A program made the position numbers and the translations under genes. The notes under the pieces are model-generated. The model was not told the origin of the DNA and did not search any database. It saw only the letters and a list, made by a program, of their open reading frames with translations. From Clostridiales bacterium (GTDB taxonomy: Bacteria; Bacillota; Clostridia; Oscillospirales; Oscillospiraceae), in assembly GCA_021205725.1 (NCBI GenBank), contig JAJPWY010000088.1, positions 1-38,845 of the forward strand: a stretch of DNA of 38,845 nt, written 5' to 3'. Of this stretch, positions 15,693 to 24,084 are shown piece after piece. The stretch's first letter is position 1. Each line of letters opens with the position of its first letter.

Positions 15693-18113
15693 ATGAGTGA
15701 AGCCAACATTACCGTTGAGGAGGGCACCGTTCTCCCCACATTGGCCCTGAGAGGGCTGACTGTCTTTCCCAATATGCTCGTCCACTTCGACGTGGGCCGC
15801 AAGTCGTCCATGAAGGCCCTGGAGCAGGCTATGGAGCAGGACAACCGGGTGTTCCTGGTGTCCCAGAAGTCGGTCACGGTGGAGCAGCCCGGGCAGAATG
15901 ACCTGTATCAGGTGGGCACCATCGGCACCATTCGCCAGCTCCTCCGTCTGCCGGACGACAATGTCCGGGTCATGGTAGAGGGCAGCAGCCGGGCCATGCT
16001 GCTGGAGCTGGTGCAGGAGAGGCCCTGCCTCACCGCTGTCGTGCAGGAAGTCCCTGCCCCGCCTGTGGAGCCCGGCACCCCCAGGAGCGAGGCAGTCATC
16101 CGCCAGGCCTATGAGCTGTTCGCCCATTATGGGGATCTGTCTGAGCGACTCTCCGCCGATCTGATGCTGAGCGTGTACAACAGCCGTGACCCCGGGTATA
16201 TCGCCGACTATATCGCCCAGAATATCCCCCTGCGGGGAGAGGACAAGCAGTCCATCCTGGACGAGTTCCGCCCGGTTCGCCGTCTGGAGAAGATGAACCA
16301 GATCTTGGCGAGAGAGCTCCAGGTGCTCTCGGTAGAGCGGGATCTGGAGGGCAAGATTCGGGAGCATATGGATCAGAACCAGCGGGACTATTACCTCCGG
16401 GAACAGCTGAAGGTCATTCAGTCCGAGCTGGGGGAGGGGGGCGACCCGGATGATGAAATTCTGGAATATCGCCAGAAGATCGCCAAGGCCCGCCTGCCCA
16501 AGGAGGTGGAGGACAAGCTGAACAAGGAGCTGCGCCGCCTGGAGAAGCAGCCCTTTGGCTCTGCGGAGGCCGCCGTCTCCCGGAACTATCTGGATCTCTG
16601 CCTGGAGCTGCCCTGGACGAAACGGAGCCGGGAGCGGCTGAACGTGGAGACGGCCCGTAAAATCCTGGACGCCGACCACTATGGCATGGACAAGGTGAAG
16701 GAGCGTATCCTGGAGTTTCTGGCAGTCAAGCAGCTGTCTCCCGATTTGAAGGGGCAGATTCTCTGCCTGTACGGCCCTCCCGGCGTGGGCAAGACCTCCA
16801 TCGCCGCCTCGGTAGCCAAGGCCACCAACCGGAAGATGGCTCGGGTGTCCCTGGGAGGAATCCACGACGAGGCGGAAATCCGGGGCCACCGCAAGACCTA
16901 TATCGGGGCCATGCCGGGGCGTATCATCACCGCCATCTCCAAGGCAGGCACCTGTAACCCGCTCATCCTGCTGGATGAGATCGACAAGCTGGGCACAGAC
17001 CAGCGCAGCGACCCGGCCTCCGCCCTGCTGGAGGTGCTGGACGCCGAGCAGAACAGCACCTTCCGGGACAATTTCCTGGAGCTGCCCTTCGACCTGTCTG
17101 ACGTGCTGTTCATTACCACTGCAAACGACCTGTCCACCGTGCCCCGTCCTCTGCTGGATCGGATGGAACTCATTGAGCTGGGCAGCTACACCGACGAGGA
17201 AAAGCTGCAGATCGCCCGGCGGCACCTGCTCCCCAAGGAGCTCAAGCGCCACGGCCTGAAGGCCAGTCAGTTCCGCATCACCGACGACGCCATCCGGGAG
17301 ATCATCTCCGGCTACACCAGAGAGTCCGGCGTCCGCCTCCTGGAGCGGAAGCTGGCCGACCTGTGCCGGAAGGCCGCCATGGAGCTGGTGAGCGGCGAGG
17401 TCAAGCGGGTCAACATCAACGGCGACCAGCTGGAGCGCTATCTCGGTCCCCGGCGCTATCAGCCGGAAAAGCTGGAGCGCACTCCCCAGGTGGGGTTGGT
17501 CAATGGACTGGCCTGGACCAGCGTGGGAGGAGAGCTGCTGGAGGTAGAGGTAAACGCCGTCCCCGGCTCCGGCAAGGTAGAGCCTACCGGCAACCTGGGG
17601 AAGGTGATGGAGGAGTCCTGTCACTCCGCCATCTCCTATATCCGCAGCCGCACCCAGGAGCTGGGCATCGACCCGGACTTCTACAAGACGAAGGATATCC
17701 ACATCCATTTCCCCGAGGCGGCCACGCCCAAGGACGGCCCCTCTGCCGGCATCGCCATCACCACCGCCATCGTCTCCGCCCTCACAGGGGCTAGAGTGAA
17801 ATGTGGCCTGGCCATGACGGGGGAGGTCACACTCCGTGGCCGTGTGCTGGCCATCGGCGGACTGAAGGAAAAGACCATGGCCGCCTATCGCAACGGCATC
17901 CAGACGGTCATCATCCCGGCGGATAACGAGAAGGACCTGACCGAAATTGACCAGACCGTCCGCTCCGCCCTCCGGTTCGTCACGGTGGAGCAGGTGGACC
18001 AGGTGTTGGCCGAGGCACTGGACTTCTCCTCCGCCGCCGTACAGCCCAATCTGAGCGCCCTCCACGGCGGCGTACAGCCGTCTGCCCTCAGGCCCGGGGC
18101 CATCCCACAGTGA
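15693..18113 (+). CDS. lon: ATP-dependent protease Lon (LonA type)
   Basis: An 806-residue soluble LonA. The N-terminal substrate-binding domain covers about 1-210 ([13 protein letters not shown] start), followed by a coiled linker. The AAA+ module has Walker A G-P-P-G-V-G-K-T near residue 361 and Walker B I-L-L-D-E-I-D-K. The C-terminal protease domain has catalytic S684 (P-K-D-G-P-S-A-G) and K727 (G-G-L-K-E-K). GGAGG at 15682-15686 sets the start. It degrades misfolded and regulatory proteins and completes the protease cluster. ysxC follows 15 bases later. Confidence 0.98.
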   Translation: MSEANITVEEGTVLPTLALRGLTVFPNMLVHFDVGRKSSMKALEQAMEQDNRVFLVSQKSVTVEQPGQNDLYQVGTIGTIRQLLRLPDDNVRVMVEGSSRAMLLELVQERPCLTAVVQEVPAPPVEPGTPRSEAVIRQAYELFAHYGDLSERLSADLMLSVYNSRDPGYIADYIAQNIPLRGEDKQSILDEFRPVRRLEKMNQILARELQVLSVERDLEGKIREHMDQNQRDYYLREQLKVIQSELGEGGDPDDEILEYRQKIAKARLPKEVEDKLNKELRRLEKQPFGSAEAAVSRNYLDLCLELPWTKRSRERLNVETARKILDADHYGMDKVKERILEFLAVKQLSPDLKGQILCLYGPPGVGKTSIAASVAKATNRKMARVSLGGIHDEAEIRGHRKTYIGAMPGRIITAISKAGTCNPLILLDEIDKLGTDQRSDPASALLEVLDAEQNSTFRDNFLELPFDLSDVLFITTANDLSTVPRPLLDRMELIELGSYTDEEKLQIARRHLLPKELKRHGLKASQFRITDDAIREIISGYTRESGVRLLERKLADLCRKAAMELVSGEVKRVNINGDQLERYLGPRRYQPEKLERTPQVGLVNGLAWTSVGGELLEVEVNAVPGSGKVEPTGNLGKVMEESCHSAISYIRSRTQELGIDPDFYKTKDIHIHFPEAATPKDGPSAGIAITTAIVSALTGARVKCGLAMTGEVTLRGRVLAIGGLKEKTMAAYRNGIQTVIIPADNEKDLTEIDQTVRSALRFVTVEQVDQVLAEALDFSSAAVQPNLSALHGGVQPSALRPGAIPQ

Positions 18114-18128
18114 CAGTGAGGTAAATGC

Positions 18129-18719
18129 ATGAATCTGAATCAGGCAGAATTTGTCATTGGGGCCACCGCGCCCAAGGACTTTATCCACAGCTCCCTGCCC
18201 CAGATCGCCTTTGCAGGCCGCTCCAATGTGGGGAAAAGCTCAGTCATTAACTGTCTGCTCAACCGGAAGAACTTTGCCCGGGTGGGCTCCGCCCCCGGCA
18301 AGACCAGCCAGGTGAACTACTTCCTCATCGACCGCCAGCTCTATCTGGTGGATCTGCCGGGCTACGGATACGCCAAGGTCTCCAAACAGGAGCGGGAGCG
18401 GTGGGGACGGCTGATGGAGGCCTATTTCGCCTCCGGCCTCATCACCACAGGCGTTCAGATCGTGGACGCCCGGCATAAGCCCACCGCCGACGATGTGACC
18501 ATGATGGAGTGGTTCAAATCTACCGGCTGTCCGGTGACGGTGGTGGCCAACAAGCTGGACAAGCTGAAAAAGAGCGAGGTCGAGCCGAACCTCCGCTGTA
18601 TCCGGGAGACCCTGTCGCTGGGGGAGAGCGATGTCCTCCTGCCCTTTTCCGCCGAAAAGCGGACGGGGGTGGAGGCCCTCCGGCAGCAGCTGTTCGGTCA
18701 GCCGGGCATCACCAAATGA
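18129..18719 (+). CDS. ysxC: Ribosome biogenesis GTP-binding protein YsxC/EngB
   Basis: A 196-residue TrmE-Era-class GTPase that takes part in 50S assembly. G1 is G-R-S-N-V-G-K-S near residue 31, G2 the threonine in P-G-K-T-S, G3 D-L-P-G-Y-G, and G4 N-K-L-D-K. The stretch G-Y-G-Y-A-K is specific to this family. It directly follows lon, as in B. subtilis and many other Firmicutes, and is closed by a clear terminator. Confidence 0.97.
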   Translation: MNLNQAEFVIGATAPKDFIHSSLPQIAFAGRSNVGKSSVINCLLNRKNFARVGSAPGKTSQVNYFLIDRQLYLVDLPGYGYAKVSKQERERWGRLMEAYFASGLITTGVQIVDARHKPTADDVTMMEWFKSTGCPVTVVANKLDKLKKSEVEPNLRCIRETLSLGESDVLLPFSAEKRTGVEALRQQLFGQPGITK

Positions 18720-18735
18720 ATTGAGCGATTTTCAG

Positions 18736-18774
18736 GCCGCAGGCAGAACTTTTTCTGTCTGCGGCTTGTGTTTT
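18736..18774 (+). terminator. Rho-independent terminator after ysxC
   Basis: GCCGCAGGCAGA (18736-18747) pairs with TCTGTCTGCGGC (18754-18765) with one G-U pair and a 6-base loop, followed by TTGTGTTTT. Its tail doubles as the -35 region of the next promoter. Confidence 0.88.
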
Positions 18775-18794
18775 CCCGCCGGTTTCGGTATAAT
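18766..18794 (+). promoter_or_regulatory. Promoter of the M50-scp-gerW-dacF group
   Basis: TTGTGT (18766-18771), a 17-base spacer beginning TTTCCC and ending TTTCGG, then a perfect TATAAT (18789-18794). Confidence 0.7.
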
Positions 18795-18860
18795 AGGGGT
18801 TAATATAGTAGGTCGTTGTGGCGATTGCGCCGATTCTTCCGATCAGGGAGGTTTTTCCTC

Positions 18861-19562
18861 TTGTCCTTTCTCAATACTCTGGGGAGTATTTTCGACTATC
18901 AGGCATTGCTGGTTCTGCTCATCCGGGCGGGGGTGGCGCTGCTCTGTCTCTCCGTCCATGAGCTGTGCCACGGCCTGGCCGCCTGGAAGCTGGGAGACCC
19001 CACCGCCCAGAGAGCCGGGCGGCTGTCTCTGAACCCGTTGCGGCACATCGATCCCCTGGGCTTTATCCTGCTGGTGGTGGCGGGCTTTGGCTGGGCCAAG
19101 CCGGTGCCGGTGAATCCCAACTATTTCAAAAAGCCGAAGCAGGGCATGGCCATCACCGCCCTGGCAGGTCCCTGCTCCAACTTTGTCATGAGCATCCTCT
19201 CCGCCGCTTTGCTGAGCCTGCTCTACACCCTGGGGGTGGGCGCCACCGAGGCGGGGTTCTGGGTCATGGCGGCGTTGGCGGTGATGATGTGGCTGAATCT
19301 GGGGCTGGGGGTCTTTAATCTGTTCCCCATCCCGCCTCTGGACGGCTCCAAGGTGCTGTTCTCCTTTCTGCCCGACCGCATTTACAACGCCATTCTCCGC
19401 TATGAGCGGTATATCATGCTCCTGCTCTTTGCCCTGGTATTCTTCGGCGTGCTGGATACGCCGTTGAGCTATCTGATGAACCTGCTGGGCAATGGCATCT
19501 GCACCCTGACCGGTCTGCCTGTGGGCGTGCTGGCCGTACTGCTCAACTACATTTACGCCTGA
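18861..19562 (+). CDS. Site-2 protease family membrane metalloprotease (M50)
   Basis: A 233-residue multi-pass protease of the M50 family, the short type without PDZ domain. The zinc motif is H33-E-L-C-H37 within a hydrophobic segment; N-P-L-R-H-I-D-P-x-G follows near residue 55, and the third metal ligand is in P-P-L-D-G-S near 160. Four to five membrane segments are seen. Substrates of this type are mostly unknown. I chose TTG 18861 because AGGGAGG (18845-18851) lies 9 bases ahead; the in-frame ATG at 18816 is upstream of this site and only about 15 bases from the predicted transcription start. It precedes scpA by 11 bases, a common pairing in Clostridia. Confidence 0.88.
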   Translation: MSFLNTLGSIFDYQALLVLLIRAGVALLCLSVHELCHGLAAWKLGDPTAQRAGRLSLNPLRHIDPLGFILLVVAGFGWAKPVPVNPNYFKKPKQGMAITALAGPCSNFVMSILSAALLSLLYTLGVGATEAGFWVMAALAVMMWLNLGLGVFNLFPIPPLDGSKVLFSFLPDRIYNAILRYERYIMLLLFALVFFGVLDTPLSYLMNLLGNGICTLTGLPVGVLAVLLNYIYA

Positions 19563-19573
19563 GAGGTGAGGGG

Positions 19574-20362
19574 ATGGACGCACCGCTTTACCATCTGGAG
19601 GGCGTGGTCAAGACCCGGACGGAGCCGGCCGATTTCGACGGCCCTCTCGACCTGATCCTCGCCCTTCTGAGCAAAAATAAAATGGAGATCCAGGACATCC
19701 AGATCTCTCTTATCCTGGATCAGTACATGGCCTGGATGGATCGGAGAAAGGAGCTGGATCTGGAGGTCGCCAGCGAGTTTGTGGCTATGGCGGCCCAGTT
19801 GGTCTACATCAAGACCCGTATGTTGCTGAGCATCCACGACGAGGAGGCCATCTCCGAGATGGAGGAGCTGATCGCCTCGCTGGAGGAGCGGCAGCGGCAC
19901 GAAAATTTCAAAAAGATCAAATCGGTGGTTCCGGAACTGCTGGGCCGCTACGAGGTGGGGCGGGATTGCCTGACCCGCCCTCAGGAGCCGCTCACGCCGG
20001 ACAAGACCTATTGCTATGTCCACCAGCCGGAGGATATCCTACAGGCCATGAAGACCGTCCTCAGCCGAAGCGGGGAGACGCCTCCCAGTCCGGAAAAGGC
20101 GTTCCGGGGCATCGTGGGCCGGGAGCCGTATCCGGTGGCCAGCAAGGCCCGGGAGATTTTGGGCCGCCTGGTGCACAGCGGCGTGACCTATTTCAAGTCG
20201 CTGTTTCAGGGCAGTCGCTCCCGGTCGGAGATCGTAGCCACCTTCCTGGCCATTCTGGAGCTGTGCAAGGCCAGCCGAATCCGTCTGGCAGGCTCTGCCG
20301 GGGACTGCACCGTTATCAAGACTGACGCCCCGGCAGAGCCTGACGGCGGGGCCGGAGCATAA
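19574..20362 (+). CDS. scpA: Segregation and condensation protein A
   Basis: A 262-residue kleisin that bridges the SMC heads in the condensin complex. The N-terminal F-D-G-P-L-D-L-I-L-x-L-L motif, the I-x-I-x-x-I-S-x-I-x-x-Q-Y segment and A-S-E-F-V-A-M-A-A-Q-L-V-Y-I-K-T-R-M-L-L are all diagnostic. The C-terminal winged-helix part (T-F-L-A-I-L-E-L) binds the SMC cap. A GAGGTGAGGGG stretch serves as ribosome binding site. scpB follows 12 bases later, so both non-SMC subunits are made together; smc itself is not in the window. Confidence 0.97.
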   Translation: MDAPLYHLEGVVKTRTEPADFDGPLDLILALLSKNKMEIQDIQISLILDQYMAWMDRRKELDLEVASEFVAMAAQLVYIKTRMLLSIHDEEAISEMEELIASLEERQRHENFKKIKSVVPELLGRYEVGRDCLTRPQEPLTPDKTYCYVHQPEDILQAMKTVLSRSGETPPSPEKAFRGIVGREPYPVASKAREILGRLVHSGVTYFKSLFQGSRSRSEIVATFLAILELCKASRIRLAGSAGDCTVIKTDAPAEPDGGAGA

Positions 20363-20374
20363 ACAGGAGCATAT

Positions 20375-20989
20375 ATGGAAAAACTGGAAGAGAAAGAGCT
20401 GTTGTCCGCTCTGGAGGCCATCCTGTTTGCCGCGGGAGAGCCCATCACGTTGGAACGCCTCAGCCTGGCACTGGAGGAGGAGCCCGCCACCGTCGAAGAA
20501 TGTTGTAAAAAGCTGGGGGACAGCTATCGCTATGAGCGCCGGGGCATCCGACTGCTCCAGCTGGAGGGCAGCTATCAGCTCTGCTCCGCCCCGGAGTACG
20601 CCGGGCGCATCCGGAAGGCCCTGGAGCGGCGGAAGCCGCCTCAGCTCTCCCAGCCCGCCCTGGAGGTGCTCTCCATCATCGCCTACTATCAGCCCACCAC
20701 CCGGGCCTATATCGAACAGGTTCGGGGAGTAGATTCCTCCTACACCGTCAATCTGCTGCTGGAGCGGGGACTAATCGAGGAGGCCGGACGGCTGGCCGTT
20801 CCGGGCCGTCCCGCCCTGTTCCGCACCACCAACCAATTCCTGCGCTGCTTCAACCTCTCCAGTCTGGAGGAGCTTCCGCCCCTGCCTCAGACCGGGGAGG
20901 AGGACAAGCTGCGTCAGGAGCTGCAACAGGCGAACGATCTGCGCCGTCAGGAGCAGGAGAGCCCGCCGGAACCGGAGGCGAAACAATGA
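20375..20989 (+). CDS. scpB: Segregation and condensation protein B
   Basis: A 204-residue ScpB with two winged-helix domains. Recognisable are the opening L-x-x-A-L-E-A-I-L-F-A-A-G-E-P-I, then L-S-x-x-A-L-E-V-L-S-I-I-A-Y-Y-Q-P-T-T-R, I-E-x-x-R-G-V-D-S and the G-R-P-x-L-F-x-T-T-x-x-F-L-x-x-F segment. It dimerises and binds ScpA. The tail after residue 170 is charged and Gln/Glu-rich, with no known function. It ends 1 base before the DUF2953 gene, which points to coupled translation. Confidence 0.96.
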   Translation: MEKLEEKELLSALEAILFAAGEPITLERLSLALEEEPATVEECCKKLGDSYRYERRGIRLLQLEGSYQLCSAPEYAGRIRKALERRKPPQLSQPALEVLSIIAYYQPTTRAYIEQVRGVDSSYTVNLLLERGLIEEAGRLAVPGRPALFRTTNQFLRCFNLSSLEELPPLPQTGEEDKLRQELQQANDLRRQEQESPPEPEAKQ

Positions 20990-20990
20990 G

Positions 20991-21656
20991 ATGACAGGCT
21001 GGATTATTTTTCTCATTATCCTCCTTCTGCTGTTCCTGCTGACGCTGGTTCGGGTGGGGGTGGAATTCTCCTATGGGGAGGAGGGCATTTCCCTGCGGAT
21101 TCGGCTGGGTAAGATTCACATCACCCTGCTTCCTCAAAAGCCGAAGCCGGAAAAGCAGGAGAAGAAGGCAAAAAAGCCCCGGGAGGCAAAGAAGAAGGAG
21201 CCCCAGGAGGCACCGACGGAGGAGCAAAAAAAGGGCGGCTTGCCCCTGCCGCTGATGGAGCTGATCTCCCTGGCCATTGACGCCGTAGGGCAGCTGCTCT
21301 CCCGGCTCCAGATCGACACCCTGGAGATTCGATACACCATCGCCGGAAAGGACGACCCGGCCAACGCAGCCATCCAATATGGGATGATTTGCGCCGGAGC
21401 GGGTGGTCTGGTGCCGGTGCTGGAAAATACATTCTACTGCATCAAGCGTCGGGACATCGACGCCCGGGTAGATTTTGAAGCCCGGGAGTCCCTGATCTGG
21501 CTACGACTGGCCCTCTCCATCCGGATCGGCCAGGTGCTGTCCATCGCTCTGCGCCTTGGATGGCGGTTCCTGAGATCCTATCTCGCCCACCAAAAAGAAC
21601 AACAGAAAGAAACACAGGAGGGAACAAACCATGGAACAGAAGCATCCGATCAATGA
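20991..21656 (+). CDS. DUF2953 domain membrane-anchored protein
   Basis: A 221-residue protein with one strong N-terminal membrane segment (about 4-20), a Lys/Glu/Pro-rich linker (about 48-80), and a C-terminal region matching DUF2953 (Y-x-x-G-x-x-D-x-A-x-x-A-x-x-Y-G near 118, then I-D-A-x-V-D-F). The family includes B. subtilis YtfI, always next to the spore protein YtfJ/GerW. The function is unknown; the pairing suggests a sporulation or germination role. The 3' end overlaps gerW by 26 bases. Confidence 0.85.
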   Translation: MTGWIIFLIILLLLFLLTLVRVGVEFSYGEEGISLRIRLGKIHITLLPQKPKPEKQEKKAKKPREAKKKEPQEAPTEEQKKGGLPLPLMELISLAIDAVGQLLSRLQIDTLEIRYTIAGKDDPANAAIQYGMICAGAGGLVPVLENTFYCIKRRDIDARVDFEARESLIWLRLALSIRIGQVLSIALRLGWRFLRSYLAHQKEQQKETQEGTNHGTEASDQ

Positions 21657-22050
21657 CGTGCTGAACATGACGATGGAGCGGCTGAAGGAGATGGTGGATG
21701 TCAACACCGTCGTCGGCAAGCCCATTACCACCCCGGACGGCGTCACCGTCATCCCCATCTCCAAGGTCAGCCTGGGCTTTGCCTCCGGCGGATCCGACTT
21801 TGCGCCGAAAAATCTGCCTGCGGACAAGGCCAACTGCTTCGGCGGCGGCTCCGGAGCCGGGGTCAGCGTGGTACCGGTCTCCTTCCTGGTCATTCACGGG
21901 GACAACGTGCGCATCATCAACGCCAATCCCATGCCTGACGGCACGGTGGAGAAGGCCATCAACCTGGTTCCGGAGGTGGTGGACAAGGTGACCGCCGTCA
22001 TTTCCGAGATGCAGAGCAAGAAGAAGACCGAGGAGGAGCAGGCCCAGTGA
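21631..22050 (+). CDS. gerW: GerW family sporulation protein (YtfJ)
   Basis: A 139-residue protein of the GerW/YtfJ family. It shows V-G-x-P-I-x-x-x-D-G-x-x-x-I-P-I-S-K-V-S-x-G-F-x-x-G-G-S-D-F near residues 28-57, a Gly-rich G-G-G-S-G-A-G-V-S-V-x-P-V-x-F-L-V segment, and a basic C-terminal helix. In B. subtilis the homologue is made in the forespore and is needed for normal germination. Its presence suggests that the organism, or a recent ancestor, forms spores. GGAGGG lies ahead of the start within the end of the DUF2953 gene. Confidence 0.93.
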   Translation: MEQKHPINDVLNMTMERLKEMVDVNTVVGKPITTPDGVTVIPISKVSLGFASGGSDFAPKNLPADKANCFGGGSGAGVSVVPVSFLVIHGDNVRIINANPMPDGTVEKAINLVPEVVDKVTAVISEMQSKKKTEEEQAQ

Positions 22051-22088
22051 GCCGCTTTCCCGAGTAACATCAACTGAGGTGAAACAGC

Positions 22089-23168
22089 TTGAAGCTTAGA
22101 AAAGTTCTGGGGGGCGTTCTGTCCCTGCTGCTGGTGGTGGGCATGATCCCCGCCGCCTCCGCAGCGGAGGATGCGCCGGAGGATTCGGCCACCTCCACCG
22201 TGGTCATGGACGCCTATACCGGTCAGATTATCTACGAAAAGAACGCCGATGAGCAGCGGCCCATCGCCAGCATTACCAAGATCATGACGGCCTACCTGGC
22301 GGTAGAGGACATGACCCTGGATGATGAGCGGCTGGACGAAACCTATACCGTCTCAGAGCACGCCGCCAATTCAGACGAGGGAGGCACTTCTCTCTATCTG
22401 GAGGCCGGGGACACTGTGACCTTTGAGGTGCTGCTCTACGGCACCATGCTCCGCTCCGGGAACGACGCCGCTGTCGCTCTGGCGGAGGCCTGTGCCGACG
22501 GGGATGAGGACGCCTTCATTGAGATGATGAACGCCAAGGCGGAGGAGCTGGGGATGACCAACACTCACTTCAGCAGCACCAACGGCCTGGTGGATGAGGA
22601 CAACTACTCCACCGCACGGGATATGGCTGTCCTGGCCCAGGTGGCCATGCAGAATGAGCTGTTTGCCAAAATCGTCTCCACCTGGTACATCGAGATCGGT
22701 GGCTACGAGATCGAGAACCACAACAACCTGCTCCAGCTCATGGACGGCTGCATTGGCGTCAAGACCGGTTGGACCACTCTGGCGGGCCGGACGCTGGTCT
22801 CCTGCGCCGAGCGGGACGGCTCCAAATTTATCATCGTCACCCTGAACGACGCCAACGACTACGAGGATCACGAAAACCTCTACGACTGGGCCTTTGAAAA
22901 CTACCCCGCTAATGTCCTCTGCGAGGAGGGGGAGGAGGTCGCCACCTTCCACATCGGTAATCAGGACGTGCCTCTGCTGGCTGCCAGCACACTGACCGCC
23001 TCTGTAGCGTCCTCCTCGGAAAATCCCATCCAGTGTAGCATCTCCCTGCCCAGCAAGGTCAGCGGCGCCGTCTCCAAGGGCGAGGTGGCCGGGACTGCCA
23101 CCTATACGGTCAATGGCGAGGTCATCGGCACGGTAGACCTGCTCTACGGGGCCATTGTGGTCAACTGA
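22089..23168 (+). CDS. dacF: D-alanyl-D-alanine carboxypeptidase (DacF type, PBP)
   Basis: A 359-residue low-molecular-weight penicillin-binding protein that trims the terminal D-Ala of peptidoglycan stem peptides. A signal peptide is visible (residues 1-25, cleavage after A-S-A). The catalytic motifs are S61-I-T-K64, S123-G-N125 and K225-T-G227. The C-terminal region is the DacA/DacF-type beta domain; no obvious amphipathic anchor helix is present at the end. The start is TTG at 22089, preceded by GAGGTGA. Next to gerW it may act in spore cortex or vegetative wall maturation. Its stop overlaps the next start. Confidence 0.94.
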   Translation: MKLRKVLGGVLSLLLVVGMIPAASAAEDAPEDSATSTVVMDAYTGQIIYEKNADEQRPIASITKIMTAYLAVEDMTLDDERLDETYTVSEHAANSDEGGTSLYLEAGDTVTFEVLLYGTMLRSGNDAAVALAEACADGDEDAFIEMMNAKAEELGMTNTHFSSTNGLVDEDNYSTARDMAVLAQVAMQNELFAKIVSTWYIEIGGYEIENHNNLLQLMDGCIGVKTGWTTLAGRTLVSCAERDGSKFIIVTLNDANDYEDHENLYDWAFENYPANVLCEEGEEVATFHIGNQDVPLLAASTLTASVASSSENPIQCSISLPSKVSGAVSKGEVAGTATYTVNGEVIGTVDLLYGAIVVN

Positions 23169-23875
23169 TGGAAGAACGTATCAGTAAAATTCTCTCCGAA
23201 TACGGGCTGCTCTCCCGCCGCCAGGCCGAGGTCTGGCTGCGGGAGGGCAGAATTGCCGTCAACGGGAAAGTTGCCTCTGTGGGCCAAAAGGCTGACCCGG
23301 AGCGAGACGAGATCACGGTGGACGGCGTTCCCATGGGGCAAAGGCCGGAGACGGCCTGTCTCATGCTGAACAAGCCCCGAGGCTATGTGACCACCCTGTC
23401 CGATGAGCAGGGGAGACCCACCGTGGCCGACCTGGTGGCCGACTGCGGAATGCGGCTCTATCCGGTGGGACGGCTGGATCTGAACTCGGAGGGCCTGCTG
23501 CTCATGACCAACGACGGCAGCCTTGCCAACCGGCTGACCCACCCCAGCCATCGGGTGGAAAAGGAGTACCGGGTTCGGGTCTCCGGCCCGGTGCAGCAGG
23601 CAGTGCCTCTGCTTCGTCGCCCCATGACGGTGGAAGGCGAGCGGTTCCAGGGCGCAAGGGTCTCTGTTTTGCACACAGAAGGGGAGACGTCGCTGCTCTC
23701 TGTCACCATCACCCAGGGCAAAAACCGCCAGGTGCGCCGGATGTGCGCCGCCGTCGGGTTGACGGTTCACCGTCTGCGCCGGGTCAGGGAGGGAAGTATC
23801 CGGCTTGGGTCTTTGCCCTGCGGACGCTGGCGTTGGCTGACCGTGGAGGAGCTGGCCGTTCTTCGGCGGGAGTAG
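23168..23875 (+). CDS. 16S/23S rRNA pseudouridine synthase (RsuA/RluB family)
   Basis: A 235-residue enzyme with an N-terminal S4 RNA-binding domain (E-R-I-S-K-I-L-S-E-Y-G, then S-R-R-Q-A-E) and the RsuA-type catalytic domain. The catalytic aspartate is in G-R-L-D-L-N-S-E-G-L-L-L-M-T-N-D-G. The K-N-R-Q-V-R-R-M motif near 183 is also present. Length fits RluB/YpuL, but RsuA and RluB cannot be told apart here. The start overlaps the dacF stop by one base. It ends the group that starts at 18861. Confidence 0.94.
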   Translation: MEERISKILSEYGLLSRRQAEVWLREGRIAVNGKVASVGQKADPERDEITVDGVPMGQRPETACLMLNKPRGYVTTLSDEQGRPTVADLVADCGMRLYPVGRLDLNSEGLLLMTNDGSLANRLTHPSHRVEKEYRVRVSGPVQQAVPLLRRPMTVEGERFQGARVSVLHTEGETSLLSVTITQGKNRQVRRMCAAVGLTVHRLRRVREGSIRLGSLPCGRWRWLTVEELAVLRRE

Positions 23876-23882
23876 ATCTTAA

Positions 23883-23947
23883 TTTTGCAAGAAAGAAATG
23901 AAAACTTGCAAATTGCTCTTGCATTTTTCCGGCTCCTTCGGTATGAT
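23883..23947 (+). promoter_or_regulatory. RpiR-gene promoter with CTTGCA operator-like repeats
   Basis: The promoter is TTGCAT (23919-23924), a 17-base spacer starting TTTTCC and ending TTCGG, then TATGAT (23942-23947). Just upstream, TTTGCAAG (23884-23891) and CTTGCAAA (23905-23912) form a perfect 8-base inverted repeat with 13 bases between. A third CTTGCA (23918-23923) overlaps the -35. This looks like a binding site, possibly for the regulator encoded downstream; the inverted repeat could also fold in the rluB-like mRNA. Confidence 0.6.
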
Positions 23948-23966
23948 ATGCATAGAATTTGGAAAA

Positions 23967-24025
23967 GGACAGTCAGAGAGGACGGGCAGCTCCGGCGACG
24001 CCGAGATGCCTGATTCTCACTGTCC
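23967..24025 (+). other. Structured leader upstream of the RpiR-family gene
   Basis: GGACAGT (23967-23973) pairs with ACTGTCC (24019-24025). Within it are AGAG/TCTC-like pairing, GGCA (23985-23988)/TGCC (24007-24010) and CGGC (23993-23996)/GCCG (24000-24003). No terminator T-run follows directly. The class is not one I recognise. Confidence 0.4.
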
Positions 24026-24084
24026 GTCTCTTTTGACCGTCTGTGTGCGGAATACACGATGAAGCCAGGGAAGGACGGGAGCGT

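Noticed and set aside
15624-18188. An 854-codon open frame on the - strand opposite lon
   Set aside because: It mirrors lon exactly and arises from the high G+C third-position bias. It has no ribosome binding site and no recognisable domain.
18816-18860. Longer start of the M50 protease
   Set aside because: The binding site AGGGAGG lies inside this stretch and points to TTG 18861.
24006-24062. An 18-codon upstream frame in the RpiR-gene leader
   Set aside because: No ribosome binding site precedes it, and it overlaps the predicted stem-loop; too short to support.
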